NCBI RefSeq assembly: GCF_018873765.1
Contig: NC_057925.1
Coordinates: 18,921,568-18,985,567, forward strand
From: Telopea speciosissima
Lineage: Eukaryota; Streptophyta; Magnoliopsida; Proteales; Proteaceae
DNA: 64,000 bases
Reading direction: 5' to 3'
Position 1 is the stretch's first letter, and the number at the start of each line of letters is the position of its first letter. This document shows, in pieces, positions 19,344 through 31,800 of this stretch. Under the pieces are notes generated by a model, which ran no database searches, was not told the DNA's origin, and saw only the letters and a list, made by a program, of their open reading frames with translations. The position numbers and the translations under genes were made by a program.

Positions 19344-22300
19344 CTCCCCCTCAATCGAATCGGGGCTGAAAGCACTTTGAGATTGGTAGCCAGCAACTTA
19401 AACCGTAGATGAGAGAGTGGCTTTGTGAATATGTCAGCCACTTGATCTTTCGTAGAAATAAATTGGACCTCCAGTGTTCCTTTCGAGACCTTGTCCCGAA
19501 CAAAGTGAAAATCAATCTCTACGTGCTTGGTGCGAGCATGAAAGACCAGGTTTGCTGTAAGATACGTGGCCCCGATGTTGTCACACCATAAAATCGGAGC
19601 CCTTGGAAGAAACACAGTCATTTCCTTCAATAATGACTGTAGCCATGTTAGTTCGGCTGTAATATTAGCAAGAGCTTTGTATTCTGCTTCAGTGCTTGAG
19701 CGTGCAATTGTGGCTTGTTTATGCGAGCTCCAAGAGATTAAGTTACTGCCATGAAATATAGCATAACCCCAGTGGATTTTCTGTCGTCAGGGCAGCCCGC
19801 CCAATCAGCATCAGAATATGCATATAATTGCATAGCATTCTGTGGTTCTAGAAACAAACCATGTTCAACTGTGCCCTTTAGATATCGCAAAATACGCTTC
19901 ACGACGGACCAATGGTCAACTATAGGACAATGCATGAATTGACAGACTTTATTGACTGCAAATTGGATGTCTGGTCTAGTCAAGGTTGCATATTGAAGTG
20001 CACCCACAGTGCTGCGATATAAAGTAGTATCTGTCATTGGTTCCCCTGCTTGTTTGGAAAGAGGAGGAGAAATGGCCATTGGAGTGAGAACCGGTTTAGA
20101 ATCCCTCATTTTTGTTCGATCGAGGAGATCAGTGATATACTGGCGTCGAGATAGAAGTAATCCTCCTGATTGTGGCAGCACACTTATTCCAAGGAAATAA
20201 TGTAGCGGACCTAGGTCTTTGACTGCAAAGGTTGACGACATGGTCTTGATGAGTCTGCCAAGAATGAAGTATTATTGCCAGTGATTATAATATCATCTAC
20301 ATAGATAAGAATGTATAGTGTAACACCATTCTTATTGTAGAGAAATAAAGATGTGTCAGTTTTTGACCCAACAAAGAAATGCTCAAGAAGAAAATTGCTC
20401 AACCGGTCGAACCATGCACGTGGTGCTTGTTTTAAGCCATACAATGACCGATGTAGTCGACACACGTAATTAGAATGAAGTGGATCCACAAACCCGGGAG
20501 GTTGAGTCATAAACACCTCCTCTTTGAGTATCCCATGTAAAAATGTGTTTTGCACGTCAAGTTGGCGTATAGGCCATGCATTAGAAATAGCAATGGAGAG
20601 CACAAGGCGGATTGTTGTCGGTTTTACCATCGGGCTGAATGTTTCTGTATAGTCTAACCCCTCTTGTTGATTGTACCCCTTTGCTATAAGTCGAGCCTTA
20701 TAGCGATTGAGAAAACCATCAGCCTTTCTTTTAATTCGAAAGACCCACTTGCAACCGACCACATTCATAGACTGATGAGGTGGAACCAATGACCATGTTC
20801 TATTCTTAAGTAAGGCCGTAAATTCCTCGTCCATAGCCTTACACCATTCCGGTGATTTAGAAGCCACAGTAAACGAGGTTGGTTCAACCTCGGCAGAGGA
20901 AATGGTTGCATGGTAAACTTTGGGACGACGAGTCCCATCTTGAGTCCTTGTGACCATTGAATGACGTACAGGAGGTGGAGGTAAAATGGGAGGTGCTACA
21001 GGTGGCTCAATCATAAGATTATTTGAAGGGGAATCTGATGTAAATGATTCATTTGGAGAGGGTAATGGTTTGGCCAAATTAGGCATGGGGATAGATTGTG
21101 ATGATGTGGGTGGAGGGGGCAAAACCGTTGGGATTTCCAATGCATTGGAGGTGGCAGTAGACCTTGGAGTGGAGGTGAGAGGATTTGAGGCTGTAGGTGG
21201 GAAGTACCAATTTAGTAGTGGTGATGGTCCCAAGATGGATGGAGTAACAACTGAGGGAAGGGAGGTCGGTGTAAAATCCTTAAATGGAAATTTTTCTTCG
21301 TCAAATACCACATGACGAGAAACAACCCATCGATTGGAGGAATTATTATAGCAAAGATACCCACAGTGCCGTGCACTATATCCAAGAAAGATGTGTTGGC
21401 CAGATCTGTAATCCATTTTGTTTTGATTAAATAGCCTTAAGAGGGGGTAGCATGCGCAGCCAAAAACTCTTAACTGATCATAAGAGGGATGAACCCCATG
21501 CAGTCGAAATAATGGTGAAACATTGTTCAACACCGGAGTTGGAAGCCTATTAATAAGAAAGGCTGCTGTTGCAAAAGCATAAGACCAAAATTTTCTTGGC
21601 ACAGAGGCATGAGCAAGTAAGACCAACCCGGTTTCAACTATATGTCTATGGCACCGCTCAATAGCACCATTCTGTTCTTGGGTGTGCGGACACAACACCC
21701 TATGTTCAATTCTGGCATTCGCAAGACATTTGGATACTGTATGGTACTCCCCGCCCCAGTCACTGTGAAAGCACTTTATTTTTCTGTCAAATAAATTTTC
21801 AACAAGAGCTTTAAATCTGCCAAAGACTCCAACAACTTCAGATTTAACAGTTAATGGATAGAGCCACAAAAACTTGCTATAGTCATCCATAAATAACACA
21901 TAATAGCGATACCCATCTATGGAAGGTACTGGGGAGGGACCCTAGACATCAGAGTATATCAAATCAAGAGGCCCCATAGAAATAGAATCAGATTTATTAA
22001 ATGGTAACTTATGTCCTTTTCCCTGCTGACAGGCCTCACAGATATTACTAGCCTTATTAGAATTTATTGGTAATTCAAAGTGATTAACAATGCTGCGAAC
22101 TAAACGAGTAGCTGGATGACCCAGCCTATTATGCCACTGGTCAAAAGAAGTTCGTTCTCCCCAAAGTGCATGCTTATTTTTGGCGCTATTCTCCTTATTC
22201 AAAACCAGCTGATAAAGACCGTCCTTATTTGGCCCCTGAAGAAGTTGCCTCCCCGTGCGTCGGTCCTTCACAAAACAATAGTCAGGATGGAATTTGAAAA

Positions 22301-23567
22301 CAACGTTGTTATCCTTTGCAAACTGAGAGACAGATAGTAAGTTGCGTGAGATTTCAGGGACATGCAGCATATCATTTAATAATAAAGTAGTAGGAGAACC
22401 TGAAATTTTAGAGCTACCAATATTTAAAATAGTCAAAACTGTGCCATTACCAATCTGCACTTGGTCAGAGCCGGAGTATGGTTGCGCAATGCTTCGATTT
22501 CCCAAGTCTGCAGTCAGATGGTGTGAAGCACCAGAGTCTGGAAACCAAGTGCTCTCAGTCATGGAGGGGGGGTACTTAGCTAAATTTGCAGCCGGAGAAG
22601 GGACAAAGCCATGGTGAAACGCATGATTAAAGCGTTGGCGACAATACACCGCCTTGTGTCCCATTTTAAGGCAGATTTGACATTGTATTGGTGAAGAAAA
22701 ATTTCCTGCAGAGTCACGGGAGGGGCCACCAGTGTTTTTAGATTGATAGTTAGAGGCAGCACCATACCTGCCCCGTGAAGAACGACCACGGCCACCATTG
22801 CGTCCCTGATTGGAACCAGAACCACGGTAGTAGCATCCTCCCCCTCGCTGATTTGGAGCTGACACAACAGTGTGTGCAGTAGGAGAAGGAACAAGAGTGG
22901 TACTCAAATCATCTTTAAGGCATAACTCTTGGGTTAGAAGCATACCACACAAATCATTGTAGGTAACAGGAATACCTCGTATAGAGACAGCAGTGACAAA
23001 GGCCGCATACTCTGGCCCTAATCCATTGAGAATATGAAGGCAAACACCTTCATCGGCCACTGGATGACCAGCGGTAGCAAGTTGGTCACAAAGATTCTTC
23101 ACTTGGAGGAGATAATCATGGATACTCAAGGAACCACGCCTTATTCGCTGAAGTTGAAGCTTGAGTTGCAAGAGAGGAGCAGCTGAGGTGGTGGAGTAAA
23201 GTCTTTCCAAGGTGGTCCATAGAGTAGCTGAAGTGGTGCAGCCCACCACTTGAGCATGGACATTCTCAGTCAAGGATGCCAGAAGCCAACAGAGCAGCAT
23301 TTGGTCTTGATGGGTCCAAGCAATAAAGTCTGGATTTGGAGCAGTAGCATCAGCAAAGGATGCATCAGTGAGTGAAGAAGGAATGGTGGGTGGAGGACAT
23401 GGGTTGGAGCCATCAATAAAACCATAGAGATCAAAACTTTTCAGTAGTGGAACAAGCTGCGATCGCCAGAGCAACTAATTCGACTCAGAAAGTTTAATGG
23501 AAATCAGATGGTTGAATGAAGGAAAAGAGGAATTTGCGGAAGAGGTTTGGGGTAGCAAAGAAGCCAT
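19073..23567 (-). pseudogene. Copia 1 gag-pol polyprotein, disrupted
   Basis: Domains in order on the minus strand are: gag with CCHC knuckle CQICLKMGHKAVYC (about 22640-22700), aspartic protease WFPDSGASHHLT (about 22520), integrase (HNRLGH zinc end, IYSDV...DDYSKFLW...CPHTQEQNGAIER), RT with CKWVFRIK, LDVQNTFLHG and YVDD (20293), and RNase H with [10 protein letters not shown] and CDNIGATYL. Breaks are a TAG near 23475 after the first 30 codons, a TAG replacing tryptophan at 21942-21944, a frameshift near 20250 and a single-base loss in a G run near 19785. Otherwise the frame is long and well kept, implying a fairly young insertion. The last codons read through the polypurine tract into the LTR. 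Confidence 0.92.
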
Positions 23568-23640
23568 AGAGGCTGGAGAAGCAGTAGCAGAAGGGATCGT
23601 CTCAGAGGCAGTAGCAAAAGGAATCGTCCCAGCTGATACC

Positions 23641-24088
23641 TAGTAAGGGGATTAGGAGTAATTCAAAGAAGAATTCAAGCTATGAGGAAGTGTTTTCGGT
23701 GGCCCCTTGGCTCGGGCCAATGTAAGTGCACGGAAGCATCAAGCGGGCGGTCATTTTGCCTCACATGTCTCTCTATCTATATAGCTACCATGTTTCCCCA
23801 TAGAAATCGTTCTTCTTAAAACTATAACACTCGTGGAATAGGAGAAAAAATGAAAAATTATTTTATGAAAAAATCAAAAATGAAATTTTAAGATATGAGA
23901 GTTTAAGTAAATATATGTATGGAAGGGGTTCATCCACAGTCATACACGGCCATTGAAATCATTCATCTGGTAGGGCGTTTTGATCATTTTGACCCCCTAT
24001 TATCCTCATTCGAGGTTTCGTGCACGAATATAAGTATAAGAAAATTATAGTAATTAGCCCAAGAAATTATTGGCTGATGTGGTGATAG
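23641..24088. other. No gene recognised
   Basis: The sequence between copia 1 and the next MITE has no LTR match, repeat structure or coding frame that can be supported. Confidence 0.5.
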
Positions 24089-24357
24089 CATGGTTTTAGG
24101 TATCGATTTGGTATCATCCGACACCAATATCGATCCGATATGATACTGATACCGATACTAATACTAATACCGATACGATATCAATACTGATATGATACTG
24201 ATACCGATACCCATCCCTAAAATGGTACAAATGAGGATAAAAATGTACCAGAAGAGTCTAGTATTGATATCTTTAGGGATAAACCGTTCATACAATCAAT
24301 ATGGATCAATACGGGTCACAGAATCCGTTACGATATGAACGGACTCCTAAAACCATG
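24089..24357. mobile_element. hAT-like MITE, CATGGTTTTAGG...CCTAAAACCATG (copy 1)
   Basis: The ends are inverted repeats CATGGTTTTAGG and CCTAAAACCATG. The flanking octamers ggtgatag (24081-24088) and ggttagag (24358-24365) match at 6 of 8 positions. The interior is a run of degenerate gata(t/c)cgatac repeats. A second copy with a perfect 8-bp duplication is at 51761-52003. Confidence 0.75.
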
Positions 24358-24365
24358 GGTTAGAG

Positions 24366-25027
24366 AGAAGGAAAAAAATTGTCCATTTTTTTTGGGAAAA
24401 CGATTGTCCATATTTATGGGAAAGCAAATCGGTGACAGTAGACTTGTGTGCAAGCTTCTTGATCTCAATGTACTTTGACTGGTAAAATAATTTGCTAGGT
24501 TTATAAATTTGACTACAATTGAAAATTGATTCGGTGCAAAACTATGAACAATTAAGAAATACAAGAGAAACCATAATAAATCCATAAATTTGGCTCTGTT
24601 TGTTTGACGAGGATGATGGGGCCGGCATGTTGTGAGATTGGGTTCTATAGTGTAGTGGGTTGGGAAATAGAGGTCGGATTTTTATTTTTTCCATGAACAA
24701 GAACCAGTGAGACTTTGGATAGAATAGGAGTAGGATTTTTAAATTTCACATAAGCAAAGTAGCAGACAAAGCGTTTAATGTAGTTCCTTGAGTTTCTGAA
24801 AGTTCACCATCCAAGTTAACCAAACAAGGTTAGGGCAGGATTTTGATGCACACATGACCTAGCTATGGATTACGGTCTTAAGAATTGGAAATTGAATCAA
24901 TGATTAAGCAATTCCAATCGGAATAAGCTAATGACTAAACCAGCCGATTCTAGTCGACTCGACTCTATTTCTGACTGATTCCAACCGATTTGGATTTGGA
25001 ATTAGAACAAACCGATTTGATTTCGGA
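24366..25027. other. No gene recognised
   Basis: AT-rich sequence. Near 24880-25015 are repeats of ccgattc / gattcca type resembling the interiors of the hAT-like MITEs. Confidence 0.45.
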
Positions 25028-25222
25028 TTTTTTTTTTGGTGGGGAGGGGGGTAAATGACGAGTTCAGATCTGCTACCCACATGGGGACGGGTGGGGACAG
25101 ATCTGAACCCTCCATGGGGGTGTGGGACCCATGCCCCATGGAGGGGTCAGATCTGTCCCCACCCATCCCCATGTGGGTAGCTGATCCGGATTCGTAAATG
25201 ACAGGCCCCACACAAAGGAGTT
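25028..25222. mobile_element. Foldback element with near-perfect arms
   Basis: The arm from 25072 (gctacccacatggggacggg, then tggggacagatctgaaccct) pairs almost perfectly with the arm ending at 25181 (...cccatccccatgtgggtagc). Weaker pairing extends outward to about 25028 and 25222. The right flank word agctgatccggattcgtaaa recurs at about 25404. It has no coding capacity. Confidence 0.8.
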
Positions 25223-26356
25223 TGCCTCAGTATGAGTTGGGGCCCTTTAAGGCTTAAAACTTTTTTCCCCTTCTACGGTGCTCCCCCCTCCCCTCCTGCC
25301 AGCCCAGGCCTTCTCCCCCTCCCCCACCACCCTGCCTCCATTCTCACCCCCTCCCTATCTTTTTTTTTTTTTTTCATCTCTCCCCCACCAACCACCTCCC
25401 ACCGAGCTGATCCGGATTCGTAAATGACATGTTTGACTTAGTCCGAGTTTTCATTCACTCGATTTTTAATCCCAAGTCATGTGAAATTCATCGAGACTGG
25501 TTTTTTTTATTAGGCCATATACTATTTATAAACCATAATTTTGGTCTACAACTAGATTTGTTTGTTGGGCCATAAACAAACACCCCCCCCCTCCCCAAAT
25601 AAAAAAAAGAAATTGTTTGTTGTCCCCCCCCCCCCCCCTCCCATTTTTTGTTCTGGTCACCTATTGAGCAACTACAACCTTAATCCCTCCACTCGGATAA
25701 GGAGAAGGAAGATATTAAAAGAAGGGAAAAGACCTGGGCATGCTACCAAGGTGCCCAACATGTGGTGTCACCTTTTCTCTTCCCCTTGAGAAAGACCTCC
25801 TAGTCCTCTTGTGAGGTCCAACCCTATTATTGATCTATACAGCTAAATTATTGAAAATTGGTGGCATACCCAAACCCTCAAGAATATGACATGTCTTGAC
25901 CTGATATGATTCAACCGAGTTATCAGGATTTGAAATGGACTAGTGGAGTCAAAAAATTTGATTTTCCATCCATGGGTAAGACACTATAGAACTTGTTAGC
26001 AAATTATATTTTAGTAATGCACGAGGGAAATATCGAGAAAATTTTGAATTTTGAAAAATGATGACTTAAAAAACATGTCCAACATGCTAAAAGCCTAGAA
26101 CATAACAATTCTTCCTTTCTTTTGTTTTTTTTAAATGAAAGGAAAGGATAATCCCTCTTGATGACAAATGTATAGAAGCATGAAATTAGGTTTAGTATGG
26201 CTATAAATTAGTGTTCTCAAAAAGTAGTTTTGTAACAGCTGCAAGGAGAAGGTTATCAAAAAAAAATAACAGCTGCAAGGAGAACCACAAAATGAGAAAG
26301 CGGAAAAAAGAAAAAACACAACCAATCGTCACATACACCCCCTTTCTTTGTTAAAA
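25223..26356. other. No gene; pyrimidine tracts and bHLH 3' flank
   Basis: C/T-rich tracts (25262-25385, 25580-25640) with poly-C and poly-T runs. An aacagctgcaaggagaa duplication lies near 26235 and 26268. The part just below 26357 is the presumed 3'UTR of the bHLH gene. No poly-A signal can be chosen with confidence. Confidence 0.5.
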
Positions 26357-27633
26357 TTACAACCAGAGACCCAACTCTGTAGCATTTGTTTTCACCTTCT
26401 TCAGGAGCTTTTCTAGGGTAAAAACCCCCTTTTTCTTACTCTGTGCAAGGAAAAGAGAATCAAAAGATTAATCTTTCATATAAACTTAGGTTAAATTCAG
26501 TTGTGGAGAAACAAGAATACATACACGAAGGAAAGTGGTAGTAACCATATTTGCATTATCAAACTGATCAATTGACGCACATGTAATTTGCAAACCCAGC
26601 ATCTCAATTGCTCTTTCAACAAGCCCAACTGCTCCCACTCCCTTGTTGCACCAAATCTTCAATATGAACCTTTCATCACCCAGTATATCTCCTTCTATCT
26701 ACAAAGATCTCACATTTTAAGCTAGTTATTTATTTTTTTTCTTAGAATCCAAACTTAGATGCTAAAAAAAAACAATTGGTGGAAATGAATGTTAAACCTT
26801 TGAGATTGCAGGAATACAAGCAAAACGATCAAACTCTTGAGTATGAACCTTCAATGGTGGAGCTTCAACATCAACCATAGTAGATGAATCTTCCCCTAAT
26901 GAGGAAGAAGCAAAAGTCGATGATTTGGGTAAACTGGGTTTCTCCATTTCTTTATCTATCTGTTGCAGTACATTCTGGAGATAAGCATGAGCATCGATAA
27001 GAATCGAACTCTTATCCATCTGCCATCATCATTGGGTAAATGTTTTGAGTTGTGAAAACAGAGCAAGAGAAACAATGAATAATGGGTCAGTAAATAGGGT
27101 TTACCTACCTTTGTAATGTTGGGGACAAGAGACCTTAATGTCATGAGTTGTTGATTTAAACGCTTTCTTCTCTTCCTTTCAAATACAATATTTCTACTTG
27201 TACCCTCATTCCCATTTTGCTTCTTAGCATCACTTTCTCCTTCCCCTTCCCCTTCCACTTCCACCTCCACCTCCACATCCTCTTCTTCCTCCTCCTGTTG
27301 TTGCTTCTCTAGAACTTGTTCTTGTTGATTTTGTTGCAGACACAAATGCTTTTCTTGCAACATTTTCTCTCCTTGAGACCCAAGTTTTGGATCTTGAGGA
27401 GAAAAAGAAGGAAGAAGAGGTGGATCTGCAAATAAAGAAGTGCTGGAAAGATCAGAATAATCAAATTCTTGAGGAATCTCAGGAGGCTGAACAGCCCGCT
27501 GGTCATCGAAGTTGAAAGTAGTGTAAGCATTGTTAGTTGCTTCCATTGTTGAATACAGTTCTTCCTCCATCAAGAACGACTCTAACTCCATCAAGAACGA
27601 CTCTAACTCCATTGATTCAAAATCCCTATCCAT
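26357..27633 (-). CDS. bHLH transcription factor with C-terminal ACT-like domain, four exons
   Basis: Nuclear DNA-binding regulator. Exons on the minus strand are 27633-27109, 27019-26798, 26698-26525 and 26440-26357, with GT-AG introns all in phase 0; the protein is 334 residues. The N-terminus carries a 7-residue tandem repeat (MELESFL twice), then Gln- and Glu/Val/Gly-rich acidic stretches (about 95-135). The bHLH spans about residues 144-205: NIVFERKRRKRLN basic region with E and R residues for E-box contact, then LRSLVPNITKMDKSSILIDA across the first splice. The C-terminus (about 225-330, FACIPAISK, ILKIWCNKGVGAVGLVERAI) matches the ACT-like dimerisation fold of plant bHLHs. Similarity is nearest the bHLH35/DYT1-type groups, but the exact orthologue is uncertain. 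In-frame ATGs upstream (near 27735 and 27711) could extend it; I chose MDRDF because a normal N-terminus follows. Confidence 0.9.
27567..27613. repeat. 21-bp tandem duplication in the bHLH first exon
   Basis: catcaagaacgactctaact is repeated with a 21-bp period. It preserves the frame and duplicates MELESFL. Confidence 0.9.
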
Positions 27634-27812
27634 CGCTTTCTTAGAGAAGACGCGAAAGATCGAAACTGGGTGGAGCAAGGGACACCACTCACACACACAG
27701 GACAAAGACATTTTTATATCCTTTGCTTTTATCATTTTCTTGTCTCTCAAGTCTCAATCACAACCGTACAACATAGCCATGTCTGTCTCTCCTGTCTCTA
27801 CACAATAAAAAC

Positions 27813-27821
27813 ATTTATATA
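27813..27821 (-). promoter_or_regulatory. Putative TATA box of the bHLH gene
   Basis: TATATAAAT on the minus strand lies about 180 bp upstream of the chosen ATG, with an inverted CCAAT word (ccaatggg on the plus strand, 27828 onward) just upstream. A start site near 27780 would give a 5'UTR of about 150 nt that contains a short upstream ORF (ATGGCTATGTTG...TGA, from 27780). Confidence 0.55.
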
Positions 27822-27902
27822 CTATGACCAATGGGAGGATGAAGACTCCATGCTCCCATGAATGAAATTTGGGATTTTAACTTACTTAAGATGTGTGGAA
27901 TC

Positions 27903-28045
27903 TGGATCCTCTCCAATGAGGGTATTGCCCAATGAGTGTCCAATGAGGCATCCACTGGCTGGCTGTCGCAGAAAAATCCCAACACGTGCCCAGACAACCC
28001 AACCATTGGGCGTGATGCTCATTGGAGAGGATCCTGATCCATGAA
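27903..28045. mobile_element. Foldback element in the bHLH promoter, hairpin family copy 3
   Basis: Perfect terminal inverted repeats GGATCCTCTCCAATGAG / CTCATTGGAGAGGATCC enclose gcccaatgagtgtccaatga and cacgtgcccagacaaccca. It belongs to the family at 18543, 18735, 34658 and 39477. It ends about 80 bp upstream of the putative bHLH TATA box, so it may affect that promoter. Confidence 0.85.
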
Positions 28046-28399
28046 AAGGATCCATGTCATTCAAAGACCAATACAAATACGTCACATGGGATCCTTTAGT
28101 GTCAAGAACCTTCTAAAATAGAGAGAATGTATGATAAAATTATGGGGGAGGTGTTAATGCACTGCTGTATAAGGAAGGGGCGGGTTACAACCATAGAAGA
28201 AAGAGCATTTTTCTCTCTTTTGAAAATTATATTGGGAGCTTGTTCCTTAGACTCTAGAGCTGAATGTTGTTGGTTAAAAGAAGTAGGGTTTTCAAGATAA
28301 AAACGAAACCAAAACCAGATGGGTAGTTTTTTTTTTAATGTTTTTGGATCGTTTCAAATCCTATCTCGTTTCCTAATGCTTTAATCAAAAGGAAGTGTC

Positions 28400-28658
28400 A
28401 ATTTTATGGATACTCTTTGCCCTAGCATTAAGTCTGGTATAGTTCACATTGTTCTTGCACTAGATATAGTTTGTGGTTGAACATTGGTCAACTTGATACA
28501 AAACTGCATTTTTTCATGGTCAACTCATAGAAAAAATGCAGTTTTTTCAATTCACAAGCCTCTTGTTCTACAATGAGACAAAATGGCTACACTTCATATG
28601 ACAATAACTTTTGTTTTCCATGTTAAGACCTAGTACATTGAGATTGACTATCACTATG
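28400..28658 (+). mobile_element. Older copia remnant, RT/RNase H part, left of nested insertion
   Basis: Plus-strand translation gives degraded RT words (QLD..TAFFHGQLIEKMQ) and then the RNase H run CFPC.T.YIEIDYHY, interrupted exactly at the CTATG target site of copia 2. It continues at 33386 as REKVVVGTLVPKFV. Frameshifts and stops are abundant. Confidence 0.75.
28654..28658. repeat. Target-site duplication of copia 2 (left), CTATG
   Basis: CTATG precedes the left LTR and recurs at 33381-33385 directly after the right LTR. Confidence 0.9.
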
Positions 28659-28843
28659 TGTTAAGAATACAATTAAATTGTGAGAATAGCTTGAATATTT
28701 CATTGATATGAGGGTGTATTTATACAAGGTAAAACAATTGTGTATACAAGGAAAGAATATGGGAATGAAATCAAGAGGCAATCAATCTGTCTGTGCAGCT
28801 GTATTATCACATGTGAGAAATGTGATTTGCATGGTCTCCAATA
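28659..28843 (-). mobile_element. Copia 2, 3' LTR (185 bp)
   Basis: It runs tgttaagaat...ctccaata. It is nearly identical to the right LTR over its first about 100 bp; the inner part differs by indels. The polypurine tract CTTGAGGGGGAG (minus strand, 28844-28855) lies next to it. Confidence 0.93.
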
Positions 28844-28850
28844 CTCCCCC

Positions 28851-31800
28851 TCAAGTTGGGCTGTGAATGTTGAAAACACCCAACTTGGCCTTCAAGGTGG
28901 TAAATAATGTAGCACTCAGGGCTTTAGTGAATATATCTGCAATTTGATTAGAACTAGTCACATATGTCGGACGAAGAAGACCGTTGGTGATCTGGTCACG
29001 AACAATGTGGCAGTCAATCTCAATGTGTTTGGTTCGCTCATGAAACACAGGATTGGCTGCAATATGGAGTGTGGCCTGGTTTTCACAATATAAAGGAATG
29101 GGTTGGGTCCGTGTGATTCCCAAGTCCTGGAGGAGTGTAGTCAACCAAATAAGCTCGCAAGTGGCGACAGCCATGGAACGATACTCGGCCTCGACCGAGG
29201 AGCGGGATACTATATGTTGTTTCTTGGATTTCCATGAGATCGAACTGGAACCAAGAAAAATGCAATAGCCACTGGTAGATCGCCTGGTAACAGGGCAACT
29301 GGCCCAGTCTGAATCACAATAAGCGCGTAAGGTGCGAGCGCTAGAAGATGAGAGTAAGATGCCCTGCCCGGCGGTGCTGTGTAAATAACGGAGGAGGCGC
29401 GTTGTTGCATCCATGTGAGGCTATCGTGGCTGGTGCATGAATTGACTGAGTAGGGTAACAGTATGTACAATGTCGGGCCGAGTAATGGTGAGATAAATTA
29501 GCCTACCAATCAGGCGTCGATATGGACCAGCGTCATCTAGTAACTCACCCTCGGAGGGGGATAATTTAAGATGTTGTTCTATGGGAAAGGTTGTATATTG
29601 CCCTCAAAAAATTCATGTCCGAAAGGATGTCCAAAGTATATTGTCGCTGATTTAGGAAGATGCCGTGACGGGACCGGGCCACTTCAAGACCAAGAAAGTA
29701 CTTAACCGGGCCGAGATCCTTGAGACGAAATTGTTGCTGCAGGGTCAATTTTAGGGCAGCAATAGCTGTGGAGTCCAGACCTGTGATAAGGATATCATCG
29801 ACATACACCAAAATAAAAATAGTAGATGCATCATGACCCTTGAAAAATAATGAATAATCAGCCTTGGATTGAGTAAAGCCAAGACGGAGAAGAGGTGTGG
29901 AGAGCTTGGCGAACCATTGGAGGGAAGCCTGTTTGAGACCATATAAAGAGCGATTTAGGCGACAAACAACATTCTCCCCCTATCCTTGGTAACCCGGTGG
30001 AAGATGCATATAAACCTCTTCGTCAAGATCGCCATGTAAAAAGGCATTTTGCACATCGAGATGGGAGAGGGACCATTGTTGAACAGTCGCAATAGCCAGT
30101 AAAGTGCGAACAGTGACTAATTTTGTAACTAGGGCGAAAGTTTCATGGTAATCGATGCCCTCAATTTGCTTGTAGCCTTTGGCGACCAAGCGGGCTTTGT
30201 AACGCTCGATGGAACCGTCAGCCTTTCTCTTGATTTTGTAGACCCATTTGCAACCGATAGATTTGGCATGGGAGGGTAAGGGAACCAGAGTCCATGTATT
30301 ATTAAGTTCAAGGGCCTGGATCTCAGCCTGCATAGCCTCCTTCCAATCTAGAGATAGGGAAGCCTTGGAAAAACTAGTGGGCTCCTTGATGGCAGAGAGG
30401 CACCTGATAAACTGAAAATGAGATGGTGAGAGAAAATGATAAGAAACAGGAGAGTCCTTTGGAGAGAGAGTACCTGCAGCAGAAGGAAACGAAGGGTGGG
30501 TAGCGACCGAATAATGGTAGTCCTTGAGACGCAAGGGCTGTTGAGGGGTTCGTAGGGAACGTCTGAGGGGAATTATGGGGGGTAGGGGGGGTTAGGTTGG
30601 TGTGGGTATGGTGGCATTAGGGGCGGGTTCATCGGGGTTGGTCTCATGTGGTTCAGGTCCATGGGAATCAGGTGCATTGGGGTCAGGTTGGGGAATAGGA
30701 ATGGCCTAGGCCGGTGGTGGTGAGGGAGGTGGGTGATCAGTGTTGGAGTCCATAACAGGAAGGGGAAGGCTGCGATGATCAGAAGGGGAGGGTAAATTTT
30801 GGAATTGGAAAATGGTTTCATGAAATGTGACCTCACGACTGACAAAAATTTTGCGGGTGGCTAGGTCATAGATCTTGTAGCCCTTCTGAGCATAGGGGTA
30901 ACCAACAAAAATGCCTGGAGAAGCACGGGGATCAAACTTATGTTTGATGGAATTGTGGTTATGGCGATAACAGGCAACCAAATGTGCGGAGGTGATGGTA
31001 AAGGGGGGTTTTGTTGGTGAGAACCTGAATGGGTGAGCGGTGGTTCAAAACCTTAGTGGGTAACCGGTTAATGAGATGGGTGGCTGTAAGAATGCATTCA
31101 CCCCAAAATTCCGGTGGGAGGTGAGCTTGAAAGGAGAGGGCTCTAACGACATTTAGGAGATGGCGGTGTTTTCTTTCAACAACCCCATTTTGTTGGGGGG
31201 TGTCAACGCAACTATGCTGATGGATGACTCCATGGGTGGTAAAAAAATCTTTGGAGGCCTTATTAAAAAATTCATGACCATTGTCAGAACATATTTGTTT
31301 AATTTGGCATCTAAATTGGTTTTGTATCATAGGGAAAAAATTCTGCAATTGGGGCCAAGCATCGGACTTGTGATTTAGTTAATAAATCCAAGTGCACCTA
31401 GAGAAATCATCAACAATAGTGAGGAAAAAACACGCACCACAATGGGCGGGGACAAAATAGGGTCCCCAAATGTCGCAATGTATCAAGTCAAAACAATGAG
31501 TCGTGGAGATCACACTAGATGAAAAAGATAAACGGGTTTGTTTAGCTAAGGGGCAAATGGGACAATGATGCTTATTGGACATAAAAATAGTAGGTTCAAT
31601 TTTATTTATAGGTAAAAAAACATTATTGAAGGGGTGCCCAAGTCGGTAATGCCAGAGGCTCAGGGTTGGGGAAGTGGTAAAAGCTGCAAAGGGTGGGGAT
31701 TTTGTGTCATCCAATATGTATAGACCTCCATGAGCTTTACCCAGTCCAATCGTCTCCTTCGTTTGTAGGTCCTAAAAAAAACAATGGGTAGGAATAAATA

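Larger units (their letters stand above)
18964..23640 (-). mobile_element. Ty1/copia retrotransposon 1 (Ale/Retrofit-like), 5' LTR missing
   Basis: It contains gag, protease, integrase, reverse transcriptase and RNase H in copia order on the minus strand, a polypurine tract and a 3' LTR. At the 5' side, minus-strand GGTATCAGCTG (23630-23640) resembles the initiator-Met-tRNA primer site TGGTATCAGAGC. The expected LTR beyond it is absent. The lineage call rests on the gag style (LVPLLKSFDLYGFIDGS) and WFPDSGASHHLT. Confidence 0.85.

Noticed and set aside
20986-21315. Plus-strand open frame of 109 codons inside copia 1
   Set aside because: It is the antisense shadow of the integrase-RT linker, which is the real (minus-strand) coding sequence.
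23641-23760. Search for the 5' LTR of copia 1
   Set aside because: The sequence after the primer-site-like word does not match the 3' LTR at 18964-19343, so no LTR is annotated.
27634-27750. N-terminal extension of the bHLH protein
   Set aside because: Open in frame, but it lies in the presumed 5'UTR after a short upstream ORF and its sequence (Cys/His-rich) does not resemble bHLH N-termini; left as an alternative start.
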